DNA of 64,000 nt, from positions 62,001-126,000 of the forward strand of contig JAETON010000002.1 in NCBI GenBank assembly GCA_021771695.1, given 5' to 3'. The position numbers and the translations under genes are program-made. The notes beneath the pieces were generated by a model. That model was not told the origin of the DNA. It saw only the letters and a list, made by a program, of their open reading frames with translations, and made no database searches. Within the stretch, counting starts at the first letter, position 1, and every line of letters starts with the position of its first letter. The stretch comes from Lachnospiraceae bacterium. Lineage in GTDB: Bacteria > Bacillota > Clostridia > Lachnospirales > Lachnospiraceae. Positions 55,152-62,907 of this stretch are shown piece by piece.

Positions 55152-55796
55152 TTACTTCTTTAAATTCAATCCAAGGCTGTCTATCCACTCCATAATGGTA
55201 TCTTGGGAATCAGTACCATTCAAACGCCGGCCATCAAGCCATGTGGCATTATTGGTAAGCTGTTCCAAGTTTGCTACACTGGAACCTATACCACTACTTC
55301 CAGATGTACAGAAAGGTACTATGGTTTTTCCTGAGAAATCATAGCTTTCCATGAAAGTACTGACAATTCTCGGTGCATCTCCCCACCAAATCGGATAACC
55401 GATAAACACAATGTCATACTGCTCCATATTTTTCACAGAACCAGAAATCGCTGGACGAGCATCAGAATCTTTCATTTCAAGAGTCGTACGGCTATTATCA
55501 TCATTGTAATCAAGGTCCGCATCTGTATAGGAATCTTCAGGAATAATTTCGTAAAGATCAGCCTTTAGACCATTTGCAATATGCCTTGCTATACCCTTTG
55601 TTGTATTTGTAGCAGAGAAATAGGCTACCAATACTTTTATTTTTTTTCCTTTAGAAGCACCTTTGTTTTCTGTTGATGCAGCATCGTTTGTGGAACCTTC
55701 CACAGAAGACTGCTCTGTCTGACTTGCCGAATTTCCACAAGCAGAAAGACTCATAATTATAAACAAAGCGAGTAATATAGAGATTGTTTTTTTCAC
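55152..55796 (-). CDS. flavodoxin-domain lipoprotein
   Basis: 214 residues. Signal peptide with lipobox LSAC (Cys about residue 20), a Ser/Thr/Glu-rich linker (22-50), then a flavodoxin domain ([53 protein letters not shown]). Anchored outside the membrane, it could carry electrons at the cell surface. Close kin of the cytoplasmic flavodoxin next door. GTG start at 55796, 8 nt after GGAGG; an upstream TTG overlaps the ribosome site. Confidence 0.9.
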   Translation of the reverse strand: MKKTISILLALFIIMSLSACGNSASQTEQSSVEGSTNDAASTENKGASKGKKIKVLVAYFSATNTTKGIARHIANGLKADLYEIIPEDSYTDADLDYNDDNSRTTLEMKDSDARPAISGSVKNMEQYDIVFIGYPIWWGDAPRIVSTFMESYDFSGKTIVPFCTSGSSGIGSSVANLEQLTNNATWLDGRRLNGTDSQDTIMEWIDSLGLNLKK

Positions 55797-55891
55797 AGTA
55801 AATACCTCCAAAATTCTTTATTACAGCAGCAAATCTGTATTATTCCTGTGCGGGACACAGTCAACTGAACCGATATATTTTATCTCACATG

Positions 55892-56092
55892 TTATCTGCA
55901 TTCCTTCATTTTGCTAATCATGTAATCAATTTGATCTAAAGATTGTTGCTTTCCATGTATTTCATCTAATAATTTATATCGACATTTTCGTAACATTTGT
56001 ATTTGTCTTCCTATATCTTTACATTCTGCAATTTTGTGGATTTCTTCTTTACTAAATCCTGCTTTTGCAAGAGAATATATATCTGGTTTCAC
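55892..56092 (-). pseudogene. MerR-like C-terminal fragment
   Basis: About 66 codons (from GTG, VKPDIYSLAKAGFSKEEIHKI...) resembling only the dimerisation helix end of a MerR regulator (KLLDEIHGKQQSLDQIDYMISKM). The DNA-binding part is missing; upstream lies the lysR terminator. The ribosome site is poorly placed. Likely a remnant; could also be a short standalone protein. Confidence 0.45.
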
Positions 56093-56112
56093 CAAATGGC
56101 AGCACTCCCTCC

Positions 56113-56167
56113 TCAAAAAAATGTAAGTGCAATTGCGGAGCAAACTACTCCTCTTCTGCACTTACAT
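56113..56167 (-). terminator. terminator after lysR
   Basis: Perfect 11-bp stem ATGTAAGTGCA/TGCACTTACAT on the minus strand, followed by seven T. Confidence 0.9.
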
Positions 56168-56205
56168 TATACTTACATATTTTATTCCTATCAAATACTT
56201 AGATT

Positions 56206-57096
56206 TTATATCTTACTCATGCTTAAAAAGCATTTTGAAAATTCAATAAATTTTGTTGCTGCCAGACTAAATGGCTGTCCACGTTTCCACGCCAAAACGC
56301 TCGTTGCCCAAAGTTCCGGATGCAATGGCCGATAAGTTACCTTTGATGAATCCCAAAAAGGTACTGCACCTTCAATAACCAGCGAATATGCCAGACCTGC
56401 ATTTACCATTATTGCACCATTGGTACTTAGATTACTAGTAAATAAAACATTCAAGTCTTTGTAATAGTCACCAAACCAACTTGCCAGTTCGCTCTGCACC
56501 TGCAAACGTCTTGGAAGGATTAATGGCACTTCTGACAAATCCCTTGCTGTAATAAATTCTTTTTCTGCAAGCATAGCATTCGGCGGCATTAAAACTACCC
56601 ACTTTTCTTTCATGTCCACCCGGACAAAATCATATTTCTCCATGTCTACCGGTTCCAAAAGCAGACCCAAATCAAGAATTCCTCTATCCATCTGCTCTTT
56701 CACCAAATCCGCAGTTGCAGTATAAATATCAAACGTAACACGGGGATATTTCTGATGAAAATTCTTGAATAACTCAGGAAGCAGCTGTACCGAGGATATT
56801 TCTCCGCAGCCAATGGAAATCTTACCTTCCACTTGTTCCTCTTGCTCAATCAATTCTTTTTCCGTCTTATCAACAAGCTGCAAAATTTCTTCTGCACGCC
56901 GGCGAAGCAGAATACCTTCGTTAGTTAATTTAATTTTACGAGTACCTCTATCAAATAATTTTACCCCTATTTCTTCCTCCATCTGTGCAAGCTGACGAGA
57001 AAGCGTCGGCTGCGTGATATGTAAAACCTCTGAGGCCTTTGTAATGCTTTCTTCCCTGACCACAGCCAAAAAATAGCGAAGAACCCTGATTTCCAT
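56206..57096 (-). CDS. LysR-family transcriptional regulator
   Basis: 296 residues. N-terminal winged helix (YFLAVVREESITKASEVLHI...QPTLSRQLAQMEEEIG) and a LysR substrate domain (about 90-290). It resembles regulators found beside flavodoxin and oxidoreductase genes; flavodoxin genes lie downstream on the same strand, beyond a strong terminator. A possible promoter is TAGACA and TATTAT with 18 bp between. The effector is unknown. Confidence 0.92.
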   Translation of the reverse strand: MEIRVLRYFLAVVREESITKASEVLHITQPTLSRQLAQMEEEIGVKLFDRGTRKIKLTNEGILLRRRAEEILQLVDKTEKELIEQEEQVEGKISIGCGEISSVQLLPELFKNFHQKYPRVTFDIYTATADLVKEQMDRGILDLGLLLEPVDMEKYDFVRVDMKEKWVVLMPPNAMLAEKEFITARDLSEVPLILPRRLQVQSELASWFGDYYKDLNVLFTSNLSTNGAIMVNAGLAYSLVIEGAVPFWDSSKVTYRPLHPELWATSVLAWKRGQPFSLAATKFIEFSKCFLSMSKI

Positions 57097-57251
57097 ATGT
57101 GAACTCCTTTCTGCTTCCCCGTAATATCACATTCTTCTTATTGCACTGATTTGCCAACGTTCATCACAAACAAAACTATACATTTATAATATCATGGAAC
57201 AATATAGTCTGTCTAACATTCTATTCTCTCAAGGTAATTAATGACAGCCAA

Positions 57252-58265
57252 TCATTTTACGATGGTTACTTTCACTGTCTTCTCTGCATTTCCAGCCTTC
57301 GCTGTAACGGTACATTTACCAGCTTTCACCGCATCAATTCTTCCATCCTTTGTTACTTCAGCAACACTCTTATCTGAAGTTGTGTATTTTACATCTTGAT
57401 CTGGAGTAACAATTGATGTCAACTGATATTCTCCGCCTTCCTTTAACTTAATTTTATCAATGAAAATATTCAAAGAAACATTTTTATCAACAGAATGAAT
57501 GACATAGTCAAAACCAATGGATCCATCTCCCTCAGCAGACCATTCAAGCACATATGTTGCATCTTTTTCAAATTTATATGGTTTTGACAGATCAAAATCA
57601 CCTTCATCCACCAATACATTATTCTTGACTTTATACAAATACAGCTCAGGCTCTACATTAGAACTGGATTTATTGGAAATACCAATTTTATATTCCTTTG
57701 TTTCTGGTGTAGTAAAACTTACATAATCATTCTTACTTGTATCCTTTACAGAATCATAGCTGTATTTGATTGCTTTATCAGCATCAACTTTATCTGGAAG
57801 AATACTCAAAGAATACCAAATAGATGAAATATTAACACGGTTTCCATAAGATAAATCCTTTTCATCTTTATCAAACATTGCTAATAAATACTCGTGATCA
57901 TCATTTTCCTCGTATGTTAACTTATCACTTACATATGGAACTGTATAATCTGTAGAAGTTGCCCCTTCAATCGGGGTATAAACAAACTCGCCATATTTAT
58001 TTTTGGTGCAATGGAACCACTGAAATTTATAGTTATCAGAATAGTCCTTAGTTGTATCAAATCCCTTATCATAAGAATATTTGTATACATTCGTCTTAAA
58101 TGTTACCTTTTCTCCTTCATGTACATAATAATCCCCATATTCGCGGTAAATATCATATACGGCATCATCATCGTTTTTGGTTGCAGCTGTAGATGATCCA
58201 CAAGCTGTGACTGCAGCAATCACTAAGATGAGCGATAGGATTGCTGCAATGGTCTTTTTTCTCAT
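57252..58265 (-). CDS. Ig-like (Big_2) domain lipoprotein
   Basis: 337 residues. Signal peptide with lipobox AVTACGSS (Cys about 22), an uncharacterised N-terminal region of repeated charged YxYxK/YxF segments, and a C-terminal Big_2 domain (GEYQLTSIVTPDQDVKYTTS...VAEVTKDGRIDAVKAGKCTVTAKAG, about 265-337). Likely on the cell surface. Function unknown; stands alone. ATG (58265) follows AAGGAGG; the longest frame starts 21 codons earlier without cause. Confidence 0.85.
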   Translation of the reverse strand: MRKKTIAAILSLILVIAAVTACGSSTAATKNDDDAVYDIYREYGDYYVHEGEKVTFKTNVYKYSYDKGFDTTKDYSDNYKFQWFHCTKNKYGEFVYTPIEGATSTDYTVPYVSDKLTYEENDDHEYLLAMFDKDEKDLSYGNRVNISSIWYSLSILPDKVDADKAIKYSYDSVKDTSKNDYVSFTTPETKEYKIGISNKSSSNVEPELYLYKVKNNVLVDEGDFDLSKPYKFEKDATYVLEWSAEGDGSIGFDYVIHSVDKNVSLNIFIDKIKLKEGGEYQLTSIVTPDQDVKYTTSDKSVAEVTKDGRIDAVKAGKCTVTAKAGNAEKTVKVTIVK

Positions 58266-58682
58266 ATTAAATTCCTCCTTTAAACATCTTATTATTGATT
58301 TACGACTTATACATCTTACCAATAACACTATACCACTTTAAGGAATTTTTGACAATATTGACTTAAAGAGCAGATTATTTTTATTAAAATTGCACAAAAC
58401 TATAGAGATAGACTAGATATCTTGCTATACCAATCCGCTCTGCAAATAGACCTCTTTTAAAATAATTACATATTTTACTATACCAATTTATAATTCTATA
58501 GAAAATAATAATAGAATTATAACATAAATTTATACCAGTGATTTTAAGCATGTAGATAACATTTCTATAAAACATACCAATTTTAGAATGATAGGTAAAT
58601 ATGACGAAAACTGCATTTAACGAATTAATCCGGGAATCTGCTCTGCCATGTTTTACTACAGTCTGCGGTTTTTTCATTCTTT
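58266..58682. other. 417-bp intergenic region with TATACCA repeats
   Basis: Very AT-rich. A 97-codon frame (58384-58677, minus) begins MKKPQTVVKHGRADSRINS but has no recognisable relatives and poor composition; I treat it as doubtful. The region carries short repeats described separately. Confidence 0.4.
58329..58581. repeat. five TATACCA-type direct repeats
   Basis: TATACCA occurs at 58329-58335, 58426-58432, 58479-58485 and 58531-58537, and CATACCAAT at 58573-58581, all in one orientation. The 58426 and 58479 copies share a longer context (ATATyTTnCTATACCAAT). Spacings are 97, 53, 52 and 42 bp. Confidence 0.5.
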
Positions 58683-59750
58683 CTATTTCACAATATTATA
58701 TCCTTCTTTCTGAAGGGTAAAATCCAAACCATCACTGACATATACATTTTTCTTTTTATCAACAAATATGGCTTTGGCATTGTATTTCTTCAACAATTTC
58801 TGACTTTTCTCAACTCCCAATGCAAAACATGCCGTAGATAATCCATCACTGTTAATCCCGGAATCACACACAATGGTACAAGAAGTAATGTCTGTCTTCA
58901 CCGGGTATCCTGTTTTGGAATCTAAAATATGAAAATACTTCTTTCCCGTTTTCTTATCAATGAAAAATTTCTCATAATCTCCAGAGGTTGAAATAAATGT
59001 ATCACCTTTTATTTTAATGTTTCCTAATACTTCTCCATCTTGTCCGGAAGGATCCTGCACCCCAACGTTCCATGCTTCTCCATCCGGCTTTTCTCCGTAT
59101 ACCAAAATACTGCCGCCTAACGCTGCCATCGCCCCACTGACATCTTCTTCCTTTTCCAGCAGTTTTTTTATTTCATCAATTCCAATTCCTTTTCCAAAAG
59201 CCCCTAAATCGAACTGTGTATTCGCATCACATACCTTAAGTTCCCCATTATCTTGAATCATTACATGATAACTATTTTCTGATAAATCTCCCTGCACTAT
59301 TTTTTTAATTTTCTCATTTGATGGAACTTCCGGATTTTCTGATTCAAAATCCCACAGCTGCGTCAGCTTTCCAATGGATGGATCTACTGTATTTCTTCCA
59401 TCTGCATTGGAATCTTGACTGATCTGCAAAGCATCCAAAAGCCACCCTTTTAGCGGTTCTTTTACAGAAGAACTTCCGTTTTGAAGAAGTTGGGCATTCA
59501 TCTTTGCCAATTGTGAATCTTTCACCCGCCATGAAATTTGTTCTTTTTCAATACTTTTTACTTTTTTTATAATTTTCTGCTCAATCTTATCCAAAGAACT
59601 ACTGGTTCCATACAAAGTAATGTTGGCGGCTGTACCCATTGCAAAGTCTGTATGACTGTATGACTCTGTTTTTCTCTGGCAACCATACATCATAAAAAAC
59701 ATACCTATACAAACTGCTATGCTGAATGCCCTTTTCCAATTTCTTTTCAT
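58683..59750 (-). CDS. apbE: FAD:protein FMN transferase (ApbE) lipoprotein
   Basis: 355 residues. Lipoprotein signal (CIGMFFMMYGC), then the ApbE fold: MGTAANITLYG, NTVDPSIGKLTQLWDFES, FDLGAFGKGIGIDEIKKLL, AALGGSILVYG and a C-terminal Thr/Ser-rich DSKTGYPVKTDITSCTIVC with the conserved Asp. It links FMN through phosphodiester bonds to Thr/Ser of exported proteins such as RnfG-like subunits. Last gene of the sir2-NusG_II-Gx-apbE operon (31 bp after the Gx gene). Confidence 0.92.
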   Translation of the reverse strand: MKRNWKRAFSIAVCIGMFFMMYGCQRKTESYSHTDFAMGTAANITLYGTSSSLDKIEQKIIKKVKSIEKEQISWRVKDSQLAKMNAQLLQNGSSSVKEPLKGWLLDALQISQDSNADGRNTVDPSIGKLTQLWDFESENPEVPSNEKIKKIVQGDLSENSYHVMIQDNGELKVCDANTQFDLGAFGKGIGIDEIKKLLEKEEDVSGAMAALGGSILVYGEKPDGEAWNVGVQDPSGQDGEVLGNIKIKGDTFISTSGDYEKFFIDKKTGKKYFHILDSKTGYPVKTDITSCTIVCDSGINSDGLSTACFALGVEKSQKLLKKYNAKAIFVDKKKNVYVSDGLDFTLQKEGYNIVK

Positions 59751-59781
59751 TCCATTCCTCCTTATTTTCCTAAATATTCCC

Positions 59782-60273
59782 TTAAAACAACTGCTTCGGC
59801 ATTTTTTTGATCAGCACACCAGTCAATGCGCCAATGGCAATTCCTGCAATGGTTCCTGTAATCAACAGCACAGGGGCATAATAATATATTTTAGCATTTT
59901 CCATCAGCAGTACAGCGACTGTCAATTGCCCAAGATTATGAGCGACTCCACCTCCGACACTAATGCCGACTGCAGAGAACTCTTCCATTTTTTTTAAGAT
60001 AACCATTACGAAAAGACTCAAAACCCCGCCTGCCAAACTGTATACAATAGTCATTGGATTTCCAAACAAAAATCCTGCTAATACAATACGAAGCACAGAA
60101 ATTCCCAATGCCCGCTGCCATGTGGAAAAAAATAGAAGAACCATAATTACTGCATTGGCTAATCCTATTTTCACTCCCGGAATTCCCAAAGGAATTGGAA
60201 GCATAACTTCTATATAAGATACTACCAACGATAAAGAAATAAACAATCCATCTGCCGCTACTCGTTTTGTCAT
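59782..60273 (-). CDS. Gx transporter family membrane protein
   Basis: 163 residues with about five membrane helices. The family start RVAADGLFISLSLVVSYIEVMLPI and the conserved PGVKIGLANAV, GGVAHNLGQL stretches match the Gx transporter family, an ECF-S-like fold once labelled heptaprenyl diphosphate synthase component I. Frequently found beside NusG_II and ApbE proteins. Presumed small-molecule uptake component; substrate unknown. ATG after TAGGAGG. Confidence 0.87.
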   Translation of the reverse strand: MTKRVAADGLFISLSLVVSYIEVMLPIPLGIPGVKIGLANAVIMVLLFFSTWQRALGISVLRIVLAGFLFGNPMTIVYSLAGGVLSLFVMVILKKMEEFSAVGISVGGGVAHNLGQLTVAVLLMENAKIYYYAPVLLITGTIAGIAIGALTGVLIKKMPKQLF

Positions 60274-60282
60274 TTGTTCCTC

Positions 60283-60648
60283 CTACCTTGTGATTCCATC
60301 CAGTTCCTGTTCCTTTGTATCTGAAGAAATCTCAATTACAACTTTATGCGGAAGACACACAATGGTTTCTCCCGACTTTTCGATTGCTCTATGATGTTTA
60401 CAAATCTGATCGGGACAATCTGCCTTTTTCATACGCACTTTTCCATCGCTGATTTCCATAACATTCTCTCCATCTTTTACCGGAATTTTATACACTTGAT
60501 CTTCCCTTAAATCTGTTGTATACACCATTTTCCCATTCATGGTAACAATCACTTCTTTTCCATCTTTCTGCATAAATTTTAGAATTCCAAAACTAATCAG
60601 TGCAATTACAAGAACCACACTGATTAAAATTACATCTTTTTTCTTCAT
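60283..60648 (-). CDS. NusG domain II-containing membrane-anchored protein
   Basis: 121 residues. N-terminal membrane helix (VILISVVLVIALISFGIL, about 6-23) and an extracytoplasmic NusG_II domain with the Cys pair in KADCPDQICKHHR and CLPHKV. It is found with Gx, ApbE and Rnf or electron-transfer genes in many Firmicutes. It lies 4 bp after sir2 and 9 bp before the Gx gene, so one transcript is likely. Confidence 0.88.
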   Translation of the reverse strand: MKKKDVILISVVLVIALISFGILKFMQKDGKEVIVTMNGKMVYTTDLREDQVYKIPVKDGENVMEISDGKVRMKKADCPDQICKHHRAIEKSGETIVCLPHKVVIEISSDTKEQELDGITR

Positions 60649-60652
60649 ACCA

Positions 60653-61381
60653 TTATACCGTAATCTGTCCTAACACTTCACCAATTGGATCTGTGATACA
60701 TAAATCTGCCTGCTGATCCCTTGGTGTTGCATCTCTATTTAATACTACCAAGTATTTCCCACGGAAATAATCAATCATACCAGCTGCCGGATACACAACC
60801 AAAGAAGTTCCTCCAATGATCAGCATGTCCGCATTGGCAATGGCATTGACTGCACCTTGAATGACATTGCTGTCCAAACCTTCTTCATACAACACAACAT
60901 CTGGTTTAATAATTCCATGACACGCTTCACAATACGGCACCCCGTCTGCCTCCACTACATAATTCACATCATAAAATCGATGACATTTTTGACAATAATT
61001 ACGATGAACACTTCCATGCAGTTCAAACACCGTTTTACTTCCAGCCTTCTGATGAAGACCGTCAATATTCTGTGTGACAATGGCAGATAATTTCCCTGCC
61101 TGTTCCAGCTCTGCCAGCTTCAAATGTGCCTTATTTGGTTCTGCATCCAAAAAGACCATTTTATTTTTATAAAAATCATAGAATTCTTCTGTGTGATTCA
61201 CATAAAAACTGTGGCTGACCATAACTTCCGGAGGATATTTATATGTCTGATGATATAATCCATCAGTACTGCGAAAATCCGGGATATTACTCTCCGTTGA
61301 CACACCTGCTCCGCCGAAAAATACAATATTCTGACTTTCATCCATCATTTTCTGTAATTGCATAATTTTTTCCTGATCCAT
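60653..61381 (-). CDS. NAD-dependent protein deacylase (Sir2, CobB-like)
   Basis: 242 residues. Rossmann NAD site FFGGAGVSTESNIPDFRS, catalytic His in QNIDGLHQKAGS...ELHGSVH, zinc ligands CQKC and CEAC, and GGTSLVVYPAAG. Removes acetyl or other acyl groups from lysine, producing O-acyl-ADP-ribose. First gene of an operon with NusG_II, Gx and apbE genes; 4-bp gap to the next. The macro-domain protein at 15.6 kb could process its product. Confidence 0.95.
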   Translation of the reverse strand: MDQEKIMQLQKMMDESQNIVFFGGAGVSTESNIPDFRSTDGLYHQTYKYPPEVMVSHSFYVNHTEEFYDFYKNKMVFLDAEPNKAHLKLAELEQAGKLSAIVTQNIDGLHQKAGSKTVFELHGSVHRNYCQKCHRFYDVNYVVEADGVPYCEACHGIIKPDVVLYEEGLDSNVIQGAVNAIANADMLIIGGTSLVVYPAAGMIDYFRGKYLVVLNRDATPRDQQADLCITDPIGEVLGQITV

Positions 61382-61417
61382 AAATTCATCCTCCTTTTTG
61401 TTATCATATCATTCTGT

Positions 61418-62767
61418 TTATTTTTTCTCAAGTTTTCTCCATATCATAAAGATCATGGTCGTAAATGACGCTATGCCGCCAACGAGATTTGAAATCGGTT
61501 CCGATAAGAAAACTCCGTTCACACCCAAGTCCCCTGCATGAGGTAAAATCAACGCCAATGGAACTACAATAATAATCTTTCGGAAAATTGAGAAAAATGT
61601 TGCCTGCTTTGCTTTTCCAAGAGCCACAAACGTTGCTTGTCCGGCAAACTGTAAAGTCATAAAAATAAATCCGAAAAAATAAATATGCAGCGCAGGAACT
61701 GCTGCCTGCATTAACTCTTTTCCACTATTAAATATATGAATAAAAATCTCCGGAAACAAAACCACCAAAAGCCACGCTAATGCTGTATAACCCAAACATG
61801 AAATCGTCATAAAACGAATTCCCTGTTTTACACGTTTGCCTTCTCCTGCCCCATAATTAAATCCCAATACCGGCTGTGCTCCATTGGAAATCCCGGTAAC
61901 CGGCATAGTTAAAATATCCCGGACGGAATTCAAAATTGTCATAACACCTATATATAAATCTCCTCCAAACTGTTGTAACTGGGCATTGCATACGATCTGC
62001 ACCGCTCCATTGGTTGCTGCAAGTGTAAATCCGGAAATTCCCATTGCTGTAATCTCTTTTGCCAAGGCTCCATTTAAATAAAATTCTCTTGGATTCAACC
62101 GCAAAATTGCCTTAGGACTGCTCAAAAACCGTAAAGCAAACACTGCAGATAATCCCTGTGAAACTACGGTTGCTGTTGCAGCTCCCTGAACTCCCATATG
62201 AAAAACAAAAATTAAAATCGGATCTAAAATAATATTTGTAACCGCTCCACACAAAACCGTATACATTCCAATCTTCCCAAATCCCTGTGCATTAATAAAA
62301 TTATTCATTCCAAGACTAATCATCACAAAAATGGTTCCTAAAAGGTAAATTTTTAGATAATCTTTTGCATATGGATAAATGGCGTCACTGGCACCAAAAG
62401 CATATAAAACCGGCTTCATAAATACAAAACAAACAACGGTTAAAACCACCGCCGTCAAAATCAATAATGTATAGGAACATTTCATAATATTTCCCGCTCG
62501 TTCTTGATCCCTTCGTCCTCTGGCAATGGAGCAAAGCGGTGCTCCTCCCATTCCAAATAAATTCGCAAAAGCACTTAATATCGTAAGAATCGGAAATGTC
62601 AATCCCAGTCCGGTTAAAGCCATCGTTCCCTCCATTGGAATTCTTCCTATGTAAATACGATCTACAATATTATATAAAAGATTGATAATTTGTGCCAAAG
62701 TCATCGGCACAGCCATATTCATAATATTTCGCGGGATGCTTCCCTTCGTAAAATCATTATCTGCCAT
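61418..62767 (-). CDS. MATE family efflux transporter
   Basis: 449 residues, twelve predicted helices. NIMNMAVPMTLAQIINLLYNIVDRIYIGR opens the protein; ISNGAQPVLGFNYGAGEGKRV marks the second half. Exports organic cations or drugs by sodium or proton exchange. The ATG (62767) is 8 nt after AGGAGA; another six codons earlier sits on the ribosome site. Substrate unknown. Confidence 0.93.
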   Translation of the reverse strand: MADNDFTKGSIPRNIMNMAVPMTLAQIINLLYNIVDRIYIGRIPMEGTMALTGLGLTFPILTILSAFANLFGMGGAPLCSIARGRRDQERAGNIMKCSYTLLILTAVVLTVVCFVFMKPVLYAFGASDAIYPYAKDYLKIYLLGTIFVMISLGMNNFINAQGFGKIGMYTVLCGAVTNIILDPILIFVFHMGVQGAATATVVSQGLSAVFALRFLSSPKAILRLNPREFYLNGALAKEITAMGISGFTLAATNGAVQIVCNAQLQQFGGDLYIGVMTILNSVRDILTMPVTGISNGAQPVLGFNYGAGEGKRVKQGIRFMTISCLGYTALAWLLVVLFPEIFIHIFNSGKELMQAAVPALHIYFFGFIFMTLQFAGQATFVALGKAKQATFFSIFRKIIIVVPLALILPHAGDLGVNGVFLSEPISNLVGGIASFTTMIFMIWRKLEKK

Positions 62768-62855
62768 TTTTATCTCTCCTATCATTTCCTACATTTTATT
62801 ATGACACTAAAAAAAGAAAGGAACAAGTAGACATATTTACGAACTTTCTCAAAAC

Positions 62856-62900
62856 AGAGAAAAGCACTGTCTCTGTCTATACAAAAACAATGCTTTTTCT
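62856..62900 (-). terminator. terminator after the phosphomannose-isomerase-like gene
   Basis: Minus-strand AGAAAAAGCATTGT pairs with ACAGTGCTTTTCTCT around a loop. Confidence 0.75.
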
Positions 62901-62907
62901 ATCACCT

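Noticed and set aside
58384..58677. 97-codon minus-strand frame starting MKKPQTVVKHGR
   Set aside because: No recognisable family, extremely AT-rich and made of the short repeats in the gap; no clear ribosome site.
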